Shown here piece by piece: positions 17,409 through 26,094 of a stretch of DNA of 64,000 nucleotides. The position numbers and the translations under genes are program-made. Under the pieces are notes generated by a model, which was not told the origin of the DNA, searched no databases, and worked only from the letters and a program-made list of their open reading frames with translations. Where the stretch lies: assembly GCA_017432075.1 (NCBI GenBank), contig JAFRJV010000078.1, positions 1 to 64,000 of the forward strand, read 5' to 3'. The stretch's first letter is position 1. Each line of letters begins with the position of its first letter. This DNA comes from Mogibacterium sp. (GTDB lineage: Bacteria > Bacillota > Clostridia > Peptostreptococcales > Anaerovoracaceae).

Positions 17409-18602
17409 ATGAAGATCCTGATGATAAATGTCGTATGTGGGATACGAAGCACAGGACGGATATGTACCGATCTGGCTGAGGTACTCGAAAAAGAGGGACA
17501 TGAAGTAAAAATCGCATATGGCAGAGAGGACGTTCCTGAGCAGTTCGGCAAATATGCAGTCAGGATAGGCTCCAGATTTGACAATATCAGTCATGGCTTA
17601 AAGGCAAGACTGACAGATGGCTGCGGATTCGGCAGTGTCAGAGCAACAAAGCGGTTTATTGAATGGGTAAAAGAGTATGACCCGGACGTGATCCATCTGC
17701 ACAATCTGCACGGGTACTATATCAACGTTGAGATCCTGTTCGATTATCTGAAAACATGCGGAAAAAGAGTTATATGGACTTTGCACGACTGCTGGGCTTT
17801 CACCGGTCACAGTGCAACATGCGATGCAGTGGACTGCACCAGGTGGGAAACGGGCTGCTATGACTGCCCCAACCTGAAGGAATATCCTGCAAGTTATTCT
17901 GACCACAGCAGTGAAAACTGGCATAAAAAGAAAGCGGTTTTTTCAGATGTGCCTGATATGACTATAATCACACCTTCCAGGTGGCTGGCGGGACTGGTCA
18001 GAGAATCCTTCCTTCAGGAGTATCCGGTCGAGGTGATATACAATGGAATAGACACCTCGCAGTTTTATCCGATGGAAAGTGATTTCAAGGAGCGCTTAGG
18101 CATAAAGGATAAAAAAATGCTTCTTGGAGTTGCAACCGCATGGAATGAAATGAAAGGCTTTTCTGACTACCTGAAACTTGCAGATATGCTGGATGAGAAA
18201 TACAGGATAGTTATGGTAGGCCTGACCGCAAAACAGATCGATTCACTTCCGCCCAGCATAATAGGACTTGAAAAAACGAACAGTCCGAAAGAGCTGGCCA
18301 TGATATACAGCGCCGCAGACATTTTGCTGAATCTTTCATACTGCGAATCATTCAGCATGATAAATATAGAGGCACAGCTTTGCGGAACACCGGTAATATC
18401 ATATAAAACCGGTGGCTGTGTTGAAACAGGCGGTAACAATGCGGTTATAGAAAAGGGGGACCTCGAAGCTGTAAAAGAGGCACTCGAGGGAAATGTCAGC
18501 ATACAGGTGATCGGAAAAGAAATAGAAAAAGATACAATGACAAGCCGGTATATTGAAGTTTATACGAGAGGTACTGAAACAGTATCCGGCAGAACAGAAT
18601 AA
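17409..18602 (+). CDS. Glycosyltransferase family 4
   Basis: 397 residues, starting 3 bases after the previous stop. It opens MKILMINVVCGIRSTGRI, followed by the DPDVIHLHNLHGYY and VIWTLHDCWAFTGHSATC motifs. It has a cysteine-rich insert (GCYDCPN) and a GT-B C-terminal donor site (CESFSMINIEAQLCGTPV). The insert and motifs closely match the GT4 at 23555, so the two are paralogues. Retaining GT4 enzymes transfer from UDP- or GDP-sugars on the cytoplasmic face. The sugar is not predictable. It is the last gene before the terminator at 18629. Confidence 0.88.
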   Translation: MKILMINVVCGIRSTGRICTDLAEVLEKEGHEVKIAYGREDVPEQFGKYAVRIGSRFDNISHGLKARLTDGCGFGSVRATKRFIEWVKEYDPDVIHLHNLHGYYINVEILFDYLKTCGKRVIWTLHDCWAFTGHSATCDAVDCTRWETGCYDCPNLKEYPASYSDHSSENWHKKKAVFSDVPDMTIITPSRWLAGLVRESFLQEYPVEVIYNGIDTSQFYPMESDFKERLGIKDKKMLLGVATAWNEMKGFSDYLKLADMLDEKYRIVMVGLTAKQIDSLPPSIIGLEKTNSPKELAMIYSAADILLNLSYCESFSMINIEAQLCGTPVISYKTGGCVETGGNNAVIEKGDLEAVKEALEGNVSIQVIGKEIEKDTMTSRYIEVYTRGTETVSGRTE

Positions 18603-18628
18603 TATGAAATAACAGATGCAGTCATAAA

Positions 18629-18661
18629 CGGCGGGGTTCATAAAGAACCCGCCGGTTTTTT
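18629..18661 (+). terminator. Rho-independent terminator
   Basis: CGGCGGGGTTC pairs with GAACCCGCCG (one bulged G) around the loop ATAAA and is followed by GTTTTTT. It ends the transcription unit that begins at leader A. Confidence 0.85.
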
Positions 18662-18696
18662 GATTCGAGGAAACCTGTAAAGAAGCCGCGCTGTTG

Positions 18697-18725
18697 TTGC
18701 ACAGCTGTTTTACATTTGTTACAAT
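18697..18725 (+). promoter_or_regulatory. Promoter of the choline-module operon
   Basis: TTGCAC (18697-18702), a 17-base spacer and TACAAT (18720-18725), with TGT just before the -10 giving an extended -10. It is 52 bases upstream of the LicC/LicA fusion. Confidence 0.6.
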
Positions 18726-18728
18726 TAG

Positions 18729-18768
18729 CGTGTTCACCAAAGGATAAATTTCAAACTTCGCGAACACG
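18729..18768 (+). repeat. Inverted repeat after the -10 (possible operator or leader hairpin)
   Basis: CGTGTTC (18729-18735) and GAACACG (18762-18768) flank 26 bases in the 5' leader, ending 9 bases before the ATG. There is no U tract, so it is not a terminator. It could be an operator for a dimeric regulator or an RNA stem that limits translation. Confidence 0.45.
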
Positions 18769-18777
18769 AACAGATAA

Positions 18778-20577
18778 ATGGAAAAAAAGAAATTATCAAT
18801 ACAGGAGGCAGATGTCCTCTGCGCATTATATAAACAGGAATTCATCAATCAAAGACTGCTGGCGGAATCATCAGGGCACAGTCTTGGAGTTGTCAATAAA
18901 AGCATCAGGGGGCTGACTGAAAAAGGCTTCCTCGATGAACATATGGCAATAAGCGAAAAAGGAAAGGCACTGTTCCTGAAAAATAAACCGGAAAAGGCAA
19001 TAATTCTAGCTGCAGGTTATGGCATGAGAATGGTTCCCATAAACATGGAATCACCAAAAGCCTTGCTTGAAGTGAATGGGGAAAGGCTGATAGACAGGCT
19101 GATATCGCAGCTGCATGATGCAGGCGTTACGGACATTACGGTCGTAGTCGGATTCATGAAAGACTCTTTTGAGTATCTTATTGACGAATTCGGTGCTGAA
19201 CTTGTCTACAACCCTTACTACTCATCAAAGAACAACATCTCTTCGCTGTCGCTGGTCACGGAAAAGATCGGTAATACATATATCGTTCCTTCGGATATCT
19301 GGTGTGACAACAATCCGTTCCGGAAGGAAGAACTTTACAGCTGGTATATGGTCAGCGACTTCGTCGACGACAGTTCCGATGTAAGAGTAAACAGAAAGAT
19401 GGAACTGGTCAAAAAGCCAAGCACCTCATCAGGAAACGGAATGATAGGCATTTGCTATCTCACTGAAGAAGACGCGGATTATGTGGTGAGGCAGATCAAT
19501 GACTTCAACACAGATCCATCGTATGACGGCAAGTTCTGGGAGGAATCACTGTATCTGGATGACCGGATGATAGTCAGAGCAAGAGTCGTTCATTCTTCCG
19601 ATGTGGTCGAGATAAATACATATGAGCAGCTCAGAGACCTGGATGCTGATTCCGACCAGCTGAAGTCGGATGCTATAGATACCATAACAACAGTATTAGG
19701 CTGCAATGAAGAGGATATCACCGGCATCGAAGTGCTGAAAAAGGGAATGACTAACAGGTCATTCAGCTTCTGCGCGGATGGCTGTAAATACATTATGAGG
19801 ATCCCGGGTGAGGGAACCGATCAGCTCATCAACAGGAAAAATGAAGCTGAGGTGTACAGGACGATAAAAGGGCTCGGCCTGTGTGACGATCCTGTTTATC
19901 TGAATCCGGAAAACGGTTACAAGATCACGAAGTATCTGGAAGGGATCCGGGTGTGTGACAGTGATGATCCGGAAGATCTCAGGAAATGCATGGAGAAGCT
20001 GCGTGGCTTACATGCGCGAAAGCTGCAGGTCGGGCATGATTTCGACATTTTCGGACAAATAGATTTCTATGAGTCTCTGTGGAATGGGCGGCCTTCGGTC
20101 TACAAGGATTACATAAAAACGAAACAGAACATAATGAGCCTGAAACCGTTTATCGACGGTGCTGAAAAAGACTGGTGCCTCACTCATATAGATGCGGTAC
20201 CGGACAATTTCCTTTTCTATACGCCTGAAGACGGATCTGGGGAACTGCTTCAGCTTACTGACTGGGAATACTCGGGAATGCAGGATCCGCATGTAGATAT
20301 AGCCATGTTCTGCATCTACAGTCTGTATAACAAGGATCAGTGTGACCGGCTCATAGATATCTATTTTGAAGGGAACTGCGATCCGGCAGTCAGAGCGAAG
20401 ATATATGCATATATAGCAATGTGCGGATTGCTCTGGTCTAACTGGTGCGAATATAAGCGCAGCCTGGGTGTGGAATTCGGTGAATACAGCCTGAGGCAAT
20501 ACCGGTTCGCAAAGGACTATTACAGATATCTGCTCCAGACAGATACTGCGAAGAAGCAGGCGGCGCAGGAGGACTAA
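18778..20577 (+). CDS. Winged-helix / LicC cytidylyltransferase / LicA choline kinase fusion
   Basis: 599 residues in three parts. Residues 1-70 are a winged helix-turn-helix (IQEADVLCALYKQEF, then GLTEKGFLDEHM). Residues 77-290 are a LicC-like nucleotidyltransferase (KAIILAAGYGMRM, ESPKALLEVNGE). Residues 310-590 are a choline/ethanolamine kinase (GMTNRSFSF, LTHIDAVPDNFLF with H470, D472 and N477, then LTDWEYSG). It should phosphorylate choline and activate it as CDP-choline for LicD transferases. The adjacent BCCT transporter completes uptake, and three LicD proteins are encoded downstream. No strong SD is seen before the ATG. The DNA-binding domain suggests possible feedback on its own promoter, which carries an inverted repeat. 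Ethanolamine is a less likely substrate. Confidence 0.88.
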   Translation: MEKKKLSIQEADVLCALYKQEFINQRLLAESSGHSLGVVNKSIRGLTEKGFLDEHMAISEKGKALFLKNKPEKAIILAAGYGMRMVPINMESPKALLEVNGERLIDRLISQLHDAGVTDITVVVGFMKDSFEYLIDEFGAELVYNPYYSSKNNISSLSLVTEKIGNTYIVPSDIWCDNNPFRKEELYSWYMVSDFVDDSSDVRVNRKMELVKKPSTSSGNGMIGICYLTEEDADYVVRQINDFNTDPSYDGKFWEESLYLDDRMIVRARVVHSSDVVEINTYEQLRDLDADSDQLKSDAIDTITTVLGCNEEDITGIEVLKKGMTNRSFSFCADGCKYIMRIPGEGTDQLINRKNEAEVYRTIKGLGLCDDPVYLNPENGYKITKYLEGIRVCDSDDPEDLRKCMEKLRGLHARKLQVGHDFDIFGQIDFYESLWNGRPSVYKDYIKTKQNIMSLKPFIDGAEKDWCLTHIDAVPDNFLFYTPEDGSGELLQLTDWEYSGMQDPHVDIAMFCIYSLYNKDQCDRLIDIYFEGNCDPAVRAKIYAYIAMCGLLWSNWCEYKRSLGVEFGEYSLRQYRFAKDYYRYLLQTDTAKKQAAQED

Positions 20578-20580
20578 CGC

Positions 20581-22131
20581 ATGAGAAACGATTCAAATTA
20601 CGCAGATAAGAGCAGAATAGACTGGATGATAACGCTTGTGCCGTTCATCCTTATTGTAGGACTGGCATTTTACCTGTTCATTTTTCCGGAACAGGCTAAC
20701 GAGGTGATAGGTCAGGTCAGGTTTTTCTTTGGGGATACTCTGGGCAGTTACTACCTGATAATCGGACTCGGAGTACTTATAGTATCGATCTACCTGTCAT
20801 TTTCCGGGTATGGAGATATCGTGCTTGGAGAGCCCGGCGAGAAACCTCAGTACAGCTTTTTTACCTGGGGCTCGATGATGTTTACCTGCGGACTTGCTGC
20901 TGACATCCTCTTTTACAGCTTTGCTGAGTGGGTGATGTACGCAACGAATCCTCACATTGCCGAGATGGGAGGCAGCATCACAGAGTGGGCAGGGGTGTTC
21001 CCGCTGTTCCACTGGAGCTTTATACCGTGGGCGTTTTATCTTGTTCTGGCGGTAGCTTTCGGTTTTATGCTGCACTGCAGGAAAAGAGATAAGCAGCGGT
21101 ACTCTGAAGCGTGTCTGCCCGTACTGGGAGAGAAGCGCGCGCATGGTACCCTTGGTCGCGTAATAGACCTGTTTGCACTGTTTGCTCTGCTGGCAGGAAC
21201 AGCAACGACTTTTTCTGTAGCCACTCCGCTTATGGCTGAAATAATAGTCACGCTGTTCGGGATATCCATATCGCGTACCGCTGTAACGATAATCATACTT
21301 CTGATCACATGCGCTGTGTATACATACGCAGTGCTCCATGGCTTCAAAGGAATATCGTTCCTTGCCAAGCTTTGCATATACATGTTCTTCGGCCTGCAGA
21401 TCGTAGTGCTGCTGATCGGAGGAGACGGAAGATTCATTATTGAGAACGGCATCCAGAGCCTGGGGAAGATGGTGCAGAATTTCATCGGACTCAGCACCTA
21501 TACCGACCCCGCCAGAACGAACAACTTCCCTCAGGACTGGACCATCTATTACTGGGCATACTGGATGGTATGGTGCATAGCGGCGCCATTCTTTATCGGC
21601 AATATATCCAGGGGAAGGACCATAAAGCAGACTATCCTCGGGGGATACGTTTTCGGTGTCGGAAGCACGATAAGCTCATTTATAATCCTGGGCAATTACA
21701 GCCTCGGACTTCAGTCCTCAGGTGCGCAGGATTTTATAGGAATGTACGAGAAGGACGGAGACCTTTATGGCCTGATCATAAATATCATAAAGACCATGCC
21801 GGCCGGATCGTTTATCCTTATCTGGATAATGATATGCATGATAGCGTTCTATGCTACCAGTTTTGACTCGATCGCTTACACTGCCGCCTGCTATAGTTAT
21901 AAGAAGCTCGATGAGAACGAAAAGCCTCACCCGATGGTGACACTTTTGTGGTGCATTCTGCTGATAGTGCTGCCGATAGGGCTGGTATTCAGCGAAAGCA
22001 GTATGAGCAATATACAAAGCGTAAGCATCATAAGCGCGTTCCCGATCGGGATAATAATGATCCTTATGATATGGAGCTTTTTTAAAGATGCAAAGGCTTA
22101 TCTGAAGGAAAAGGAGAGCGCCGGAGAGTGA
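20581..22131 (+). CDS. BCCT-family transporter (choline/betaine type)
   Basis: 516 residues, about twelve membrane segments, starting 4 bases after the kinase fusion with GGAGGA upstream. Family signatures include WGSMMFTCGLAADILFYSFA and the tryptophan-rich segment TIYYWAYWMVWCIAAPFFIG. BCCT carriers (BetT/OpuD) bring in choline, betaine or carnitine using an ion gradient. Its position directly after a LicC-LicA fusion argues that it takes up choline for surface phosphocholine, filling the role played by the unrelated LicB permease in Haemophilus. No terminator follows before leader B. Confidence 0.88.
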   Translation: MRNDSNYADKSRIDWMITLVPFILIVGLAFYLFIFPEQANEVIGQVRFFFGDTLGSYYLIIGLGVLIVSIYLSFSGYGDIVLGEPGEKPQYSFFTWGSMMFTCGLAADILFYSFAEWVMYATNPHIAEMGGSITEWAGVFPLFHWSFIPWAFYLVLAVAFGFMLHCRKRDKQRYSEACLPVLGEKRAHGTLGRVIDLFALFALLAGTATTFSVATPLMAEIIVTLFGISISRTAVTIIILLITCAVYTYAVLHGFKGISFLAKLCIYMFFGLQIVVLLIGGDGRFIIENGIQSLGKMVQNFIGLSTYTDPARTNNFPQDWTIYYWAYWMVWCIAAPFFIGNISRGRTIKQTILGGYVFGVGSTISSFIILGNYSLGLQSSGAQDFIGMYEKDGDLYGLIINIIKTMPAGSFILIWIMICMIAFYATSFDSIAYTAACYSYKKLDENEKPHPMVTLLWCILLIVLPIGLVFSESSMSNIQSVSIISAFPIGIIMILMIWSFFKDAKAYLKEKESAGE

Positions 22132-22164
22132 TTCTTTAAAGATGTTGAAGATGCTGTGAACAAC

Positions 22165-22193
22165 TTGAATAAAGACCGGGATTCCTTTAGAAT
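22165..22193 (+). promoter_or_regulatory. Promoter of leader element B
   Basis: TTGAAT (22165-22170), a 17-base spacer ending GATTCCTT, TAGAAT (22188-22193). Nearly the same as the promoter at 12335 and would drive the 27-kb gene run that follows. Confidence 0.75.
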
Positions 22194-22199
22194 TAAACT

Positions 22200-22300
22200 A
22201 ATTAAGGGAAAGGAGCATCAGTGCCGATACAGATAAAAGGTAAAGGCACTGGTCTTTTTTTGAACGGACTGCATGCCCGATTTTTTGGGGTGCAACAGAC
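22200..22300 (+). ncRNA. Attenuator leader RNA B (homologue of leader A)
   Basis: Shares with 12370-12470 the purine block AAGGGAAAGGAG, the 9-bp hairpin with 19-base loop, the U tract, CGGAC...GCCCG and GGTGCAACAGA. Stem changes are compensated relative to copy A: U-A becomes C-G, A-U becomes U-G, and U-G becomes U-A. Copy B lacks two bases after the U tract. As a result, the GTG at 22221, which has an ideal AAGGAG 5 bases upstream, is in frame with the downstream glycosyltransferase. Confidence 0.55.
22217..22261 (+). terminator. Attenuator hairpin in leader B
   Basis: Stem 22217-22225 / 22245-22253 (ATCAGTGCC with GGCACTGGT), a 19-base loop containing CAGATAAAAGGTAAA, then CTTTTTTT. It precedes the glycosyltransferase and the long operon and would stop transcription there unless bypassed. 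Confidence 0.75.
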
Positions 22301-22328
22301 TTGGAGAAACGGACAGATCAGTGCAGAT

Positions 22329-23558
22329 ATGAGCGAAACTCTAATGAAAACAGAACAGAAAAAGCCAAAAGATGTTTTCTTCCTCGGACTGATGTATTCA
22401 GATCACACATTGAAGGAAGCCGGGGAGATGTCGAAGGCAGGAATACAGATGGCACCGCACATCTTTCAGCAAAATCTGCTGAGAGGCTTTACGGACAGGC
22501 CGGATGTATCACTCAAGGTAATTCATGTGCCGCCTATCGGGAGCTATCCGATCAACTACAAAAAAGCTGTTTTACGTGAATCCGTGTGGAAAGACGGATA
22601 CCGGCAGATCGGATACATCAATGTTCCTGTTCTGAAGCATTCGATCCAGGAGCGTCGTATAAAGAAGCTCATTGAGAAAGAGCTCGACAGCAGCAGAGAC
22701 CAGTACATACTTATTTATACTATGTATCCGCCGTTTGTCAGAGCCGCGCATGCGCTCAGGGAAAAACACCCGCATCTTCACGTCAGCCTGCTGCAGACTG
22801 ACCCGATACTGGGAAAAGACGGTATTTATACTCCAAATACAGCAAGAAATATCCGCAAGGGGCAGAAGCTTATCAGTCTCATGAAAAACTTCGACTCCTT
22901 TGTTGTGCTGACCAAATACCTGGCGGAGGCTATGGAAACAGGCGACAGACCATATGCGATAGTGGACTGCATCGTAAACGACGCTGCAGGTTCAGCTGTA
23001 CAGAGCGAAGAGCGCTCTGAAGGAGGCAACAGATTCCTCTATACCGGCTCAACTAGGAGCACAAACGGGATAATCACCCTCGTTGACGCCTTTGAATACC
23101 TGCCGGAAGCTGAACTGTGGATCTGCGGAGACGGCGACTCTGATGACTACATAAGAGAAAAGGAAAAGAAAAACGGCAATATCCGCTTCTTTGGATCGGT
23201 AGAACACAGCAGGATCGCCGGCATACAGGCACAGTGTGACTTTATGATAAATCCGAGAACTCCTACCGGCGGCTTCACAAAGTACTCGTTCCCTTCAAAA
23301 ACCGCAGAGTACATGATGACCGAAAAGCCGACCGTCATGTACAGGCTCGAAGGTCTGAGTGAAGACTACGATGCTCTTCTGAACTACATATATTCTGAAG
23401 ACCCGAAAGGTCTGGCCGATGAATTGAGAGCGATAATGCAGGCCGACAGGGAAGAACTCAGAACAAAGGCCGTAAAGGCAAGAGAATATGTTATGAGAGA
23501 GAAGACTCCGAGAGCTCAGGCAGACAATATCATCGCAATGTGGGACAGAATGAAATGA
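22329..23558 (+). CDS. Glycosyltransferase (GT4-like, GT-B fold)
   Basis: 409 residues from the ATG at 22329. An alternative in-frame GTG at 22221 has a much better SD and would give 445 residues, but its extra N-terminus is the translated attenuator leader. The core begins KPKDVFFLGLMYSDHTLKEA. The C-terminal donor-binding half has FLYTGSTRSTNGI, ELWICGDGDSDDY and FPSKTAEYMMTEKPTVMY, a GT-B pattern seen in GT4-like polysaccharide enzymes. Donor and acceptor are unknown. It is the first gene after leader B and overlaps the next gene by 4 bases. Confidence 0.8.
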   Translation: MSETLMKTEQKKPKDVFFLGLMYSDHTLKEAGEMSKAGIQMAPHIFQQNLLRGFTDRPDVSLKVIHVPPIGSYPINYKKAVLRESVWKDGYRQIGYINVPVLKHSIQERRIKKLIEKELDSSRDQYILIYTMYPPFVRAAHALREKHPHLHVSLLQTDPILGKDGIYTPNTARNIRKGQKLISLMKNFDSFVVLTKYLAEAMETGDRPYAIVDCIVNDAAGSAVQSEERSEGGNRFLYTGSTRSTNGIITLVDAFEYLPEAELWICGDGDSDDYIREKEKKNGNIRFFGSVEHSRIAGIQAQCDFMINPRTPTGGFTKYSFPSKTAEYMMTEKPTVMYRLEGLSEDYDALLNYIYSEDPKGLADELRAIMQADREELRTKAVKAREYVMREKTPRAQADNIIAMWDRMK

Positions 23559-24769
23559 ATACCGGTCAGGATCCAAAGAAAATAGTGCTGATAAATACAG
23601 TTCTCTACGGGAGCACCGGCAATATTGTCAGACAGCTGAAATCTCTTGCCGAAAAAAAAGGCATGCAGGCATATACTGTTTCTGCGTATGCCAGAAACAG
23701 CACGACTGAATACGGAGAGAATGACATTGTTATCGGGAATTACTTCGACAGGTATCTGCACATCTGGCTGAGCAGGGTAACAGGCTTGTCAGGAGTATTT
23801 TCGGTGTATTCCACACTGAAACTTACCAGGCGCTTCAAGAGGATAAGGCCGGATGTTATCCATCTCCATAATCTGCATAATGCCTACATCAATCTGCCGA
23901 TCCTTTTCAGATATATAAAGAAAAACAACGTAAGAGTGATCTGGACCCTTCACGACTGCTGGGCATTTACCGGACGCTGCCCGCATTTTCAGATGTACGA
24001 ATGCAATAAATGGATGACCGGATGCTTTGATTGTCCTTACCCGGATAATGAGTATCCGATCGCTAACCGTGACGGCACAAAGAAAATGTGGAATCTGAAA
24101 AAACGCACATTTACGGGCGTCAAAGATATGACCATAGTCACTCCATCCGGGTGGCTTTCCGGACTGGTCAGGCAGTCATTCCTTGGGAATTATCCGGTCA
24201 AGGTCATAAATAACGGGATAGATCTTGATACTTTCAGACCTTCAAACGGACAGTTTTATGACGATATGAAAGCATTGGGGAAGCATATAGTACTCGGGCT
24301 TGCCATGGACTGGAATAAAAGAAAGGGGCTGGATGTTTTTATAGAATTAAACAAAATGCTCGGGGACGATTACCGGATAGTGCTTGTGGGTACGGACGAC
24401 GCCCTTGCTGAAGAGCTGGAAGGATCCGGCATCATATGCATAAACCGGACGTCATCACAGAAGGAACTGGCGGAGCTGTATACAGCTGCAGACGTTTTTG
24501 CCAATCCTACAAGAGAAGATACTTTCCCGACTGTCAATATCGAAGCTCTTGCCTGCGGGACTCCGGTCATAACATTTGATACAGGCGGAAGCCCGGAGAT
24601 CCCTGATGACACATGCGGAATTGTCATTCCAAAAGAAGATATCGAAGCTATGAAGCAGGCGATCATAAGCATCTGCGAGGAAAAGAAGATCAGCAGCGGT
24701 GACTGCAACAAACGGGCACAGCAGTTTGACAGGGACGGGAAGTTTAACGAATACATCAAACTATATTGA
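23555..24769 (+). CDS. Glycosyltransferase family 4 (paralogue of 17409 gene)
   Basis: 404 residues from the ATG at 23555, which overlaps the previous stop (ATGA); an upstream in-frame GTG is less likely. Shares with the GT4 at 17409 the motifs PDVIHLHNLH, VIWTLHDCWAFTGRC, a cysteine-containing insert (GCFDCPY), TPSGWLSGLV and the donor-site block FPTVNIEALACGTPV. It probably adds one sugar of the repeat unit at the cytoplasmic face. The paralogy suggests related donors or linkages. Donor unknown. Confidence 0.88.
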   Translation: MNTGQDPKKIVLINTVLYGSTGNIVRQLKSLAEKKGMQAYTVSAYARNSTTEYGENDIVIGNYFDRYLHIWLSRVTGLSGVFSVYSTLKLTRRFKRIRPDVIHLHNLHNAYINLPILFRYIKKNNVRVIWTLHDCWAFTGRCPHFQMYECNKWMTGCFDCPYPDNEYPIANRDGTKKMWNLKKRTFTGVKDMTIVTPSGWLSGLVRQSFLGNYPVKVINNGIDLDTFRPSNGQFYDDMKALGKHIVLGLAMDWNKRKGLDVFIELNKMLGDDYRIVLVGTDDALAEELEGSGIICINRTSSQKELAELYTAADVFANPTREDTFPTVNIEALACGTPVITFDTGGSPEIPDDTCGIVIPKEDIEAMKQAIISICEEKKISSGDCNKRAQQFDRDGKFNEYIKLY

Positions 24770-24786
24770 TCATTTAACTTTATTAT

Positions 24787-26094
24787 ATGAACAGCAAAGT
24801 TCTTAAAAACGCATCTTGGATAATAATATGCAAGGTCATTCAGGCTGTTCTTGCGTTAGTCATCAACATGCTGACGGCAAGATACCTCGGACCTTCAAAT
24901 TACGGTCTTATTACATACGCGGCTTCGCTTGTGGCGTTTGCGGCGCCGATCATGCAGCTGGGAATCAATAATATCCTTGTACAGGAGATCGTATATAAAC
25001 CGGACCGTGAGGGTGAGATACTTGGAACATCCATAATGCTCAGCATGATCTCGTCATTGTTCTGTATTGCAGGCGTAACTGCTGTTGCTTTCGCACTGAA
25101 TCCTGACGAGCCTGTTACGGTCATTACGTGCCTGTTATACAGTCTGCTTCTGTTATTCCAGGCTCTGGATATGATAGAGTACTGGTTTCAGGCGAAACTG
25201 CTTTCAAAGTACACCTCGTTGATAAGTCTGTGTGTTTACTTTGCTGTTGCAGCTTATAAGATCTGGCTTCTTGTTACAAAAAAGAGCATTTACTGGTTCG
25301 CCGTATCAAACGCGCTGGATTACGGTCTGATCGCAATAGCGGCCATAATCGTTTACCGCCGCATAGGGGGAGGGCGTTTCAGGTTTTCATCTGAGCTTGC
25401 CCTCAGCATGTTCAACAAGAGTAAGCATTATATAGTTTCGAGCATGATGGTCACCATATTTGCGCAGACCGATAAGATCATGCTCAAGCAGATGCTCGAT
25501 GAAACAGCCACAGGTTATTACGGGGCGGCCGTCGCGTGCGCGGCACTCACCGGATTCATATTCGCGGCGCTGATCGACTCGTTCAGACCATCGATATTTG
25601 AGGGGCTCAAGATCAGTGAGGATGTATTTGCGCACAGACTGACATTGCTGTACTCGATCATTATCTACCTGTCACTGGCCCAGAGCGTTGCCATGACAGT
25701 ACTGGCCCGCCTAGTGATATGGATCCTTTACGGCGCATCATATGCCCCTGCGGCCGGAGCGCTGAGAATAGTAGTCTGGTACACCACGTTCTCATATATC
25801 GGCTCGGTCAGGAACATCTGGATACTCGCAAACAACAAGCAGAAATATCTCTGGCAGATCAATCTCTCCGGAGCGCTTGCCAATGTTCTTCTGAACTGGC
25901 TGCTGATACCGCTGATGGGAATACATGGTGCGGCACTTGCGTCACTGATCACTCAGTTTTTTACCAATGTCGTAACCGGATACATATTGGCTCCGATCCG
26001 CGGCAATAACGCGATCATGGTCAGGAGTATTGATCCGAGGATACTCTTAGAAGCAATCAAAAGAATGAGACGGAAAGATAAGGCACAGGACTAA
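24787..26094 (+). CDS. wzx: Wzx-like oligosaccharide flippase
   Basis: 435 residues with about twelve membrane segments. The start MNSKVLKNASWIIICKVIQA and the first-loop motif TARYLGPSNYGLITYA are typical of the polysaccharide-biosynthesis branch of the MOP/PST exporter superfamily. It would move the undecaprenyl-pyrophosphate-linked repeat unit across the membrane for polymerisation by the next gene product. A second, different flippase-like gene lies at 58870. Confidence 0.88.
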   Translation: MNSKVLKNASWIIICKVIQAVLALVINMLTARYLGPSNYGLITYAASLVAFAAPIMQLGINNILVQEIVYKPDREGEILGTSIMLSMISSLFCIAGVTAVAFALNPDEPVTVITCLLYSLLLLFQALDMIEYWFQAKLLSKYTSLISLCVYFAVAAYKIWLLVTKKSIYWFAVSNALDYGLIAIAAIIVYRRIGGGRFRFSSELALSMFNKSKHYIVSSMMVTIFAQTDKIMLKQMLDETATGYYGAAVACAALTGFIFAALIDSFRPSIFEGLKISEDVFAHRLTLLYSIIIYLSLAQSVAMTVLARLVIWILYGASYAPAAGALRIVVWYTTFSYIGSVRNIWILANNKQKYLWQINLSGALANVLLNWLLIPLMGIHGAALASLITQFFTNVVTGYILAPIRGNNAIMVRSIDPRILLEAIKRMRRKDKAQD

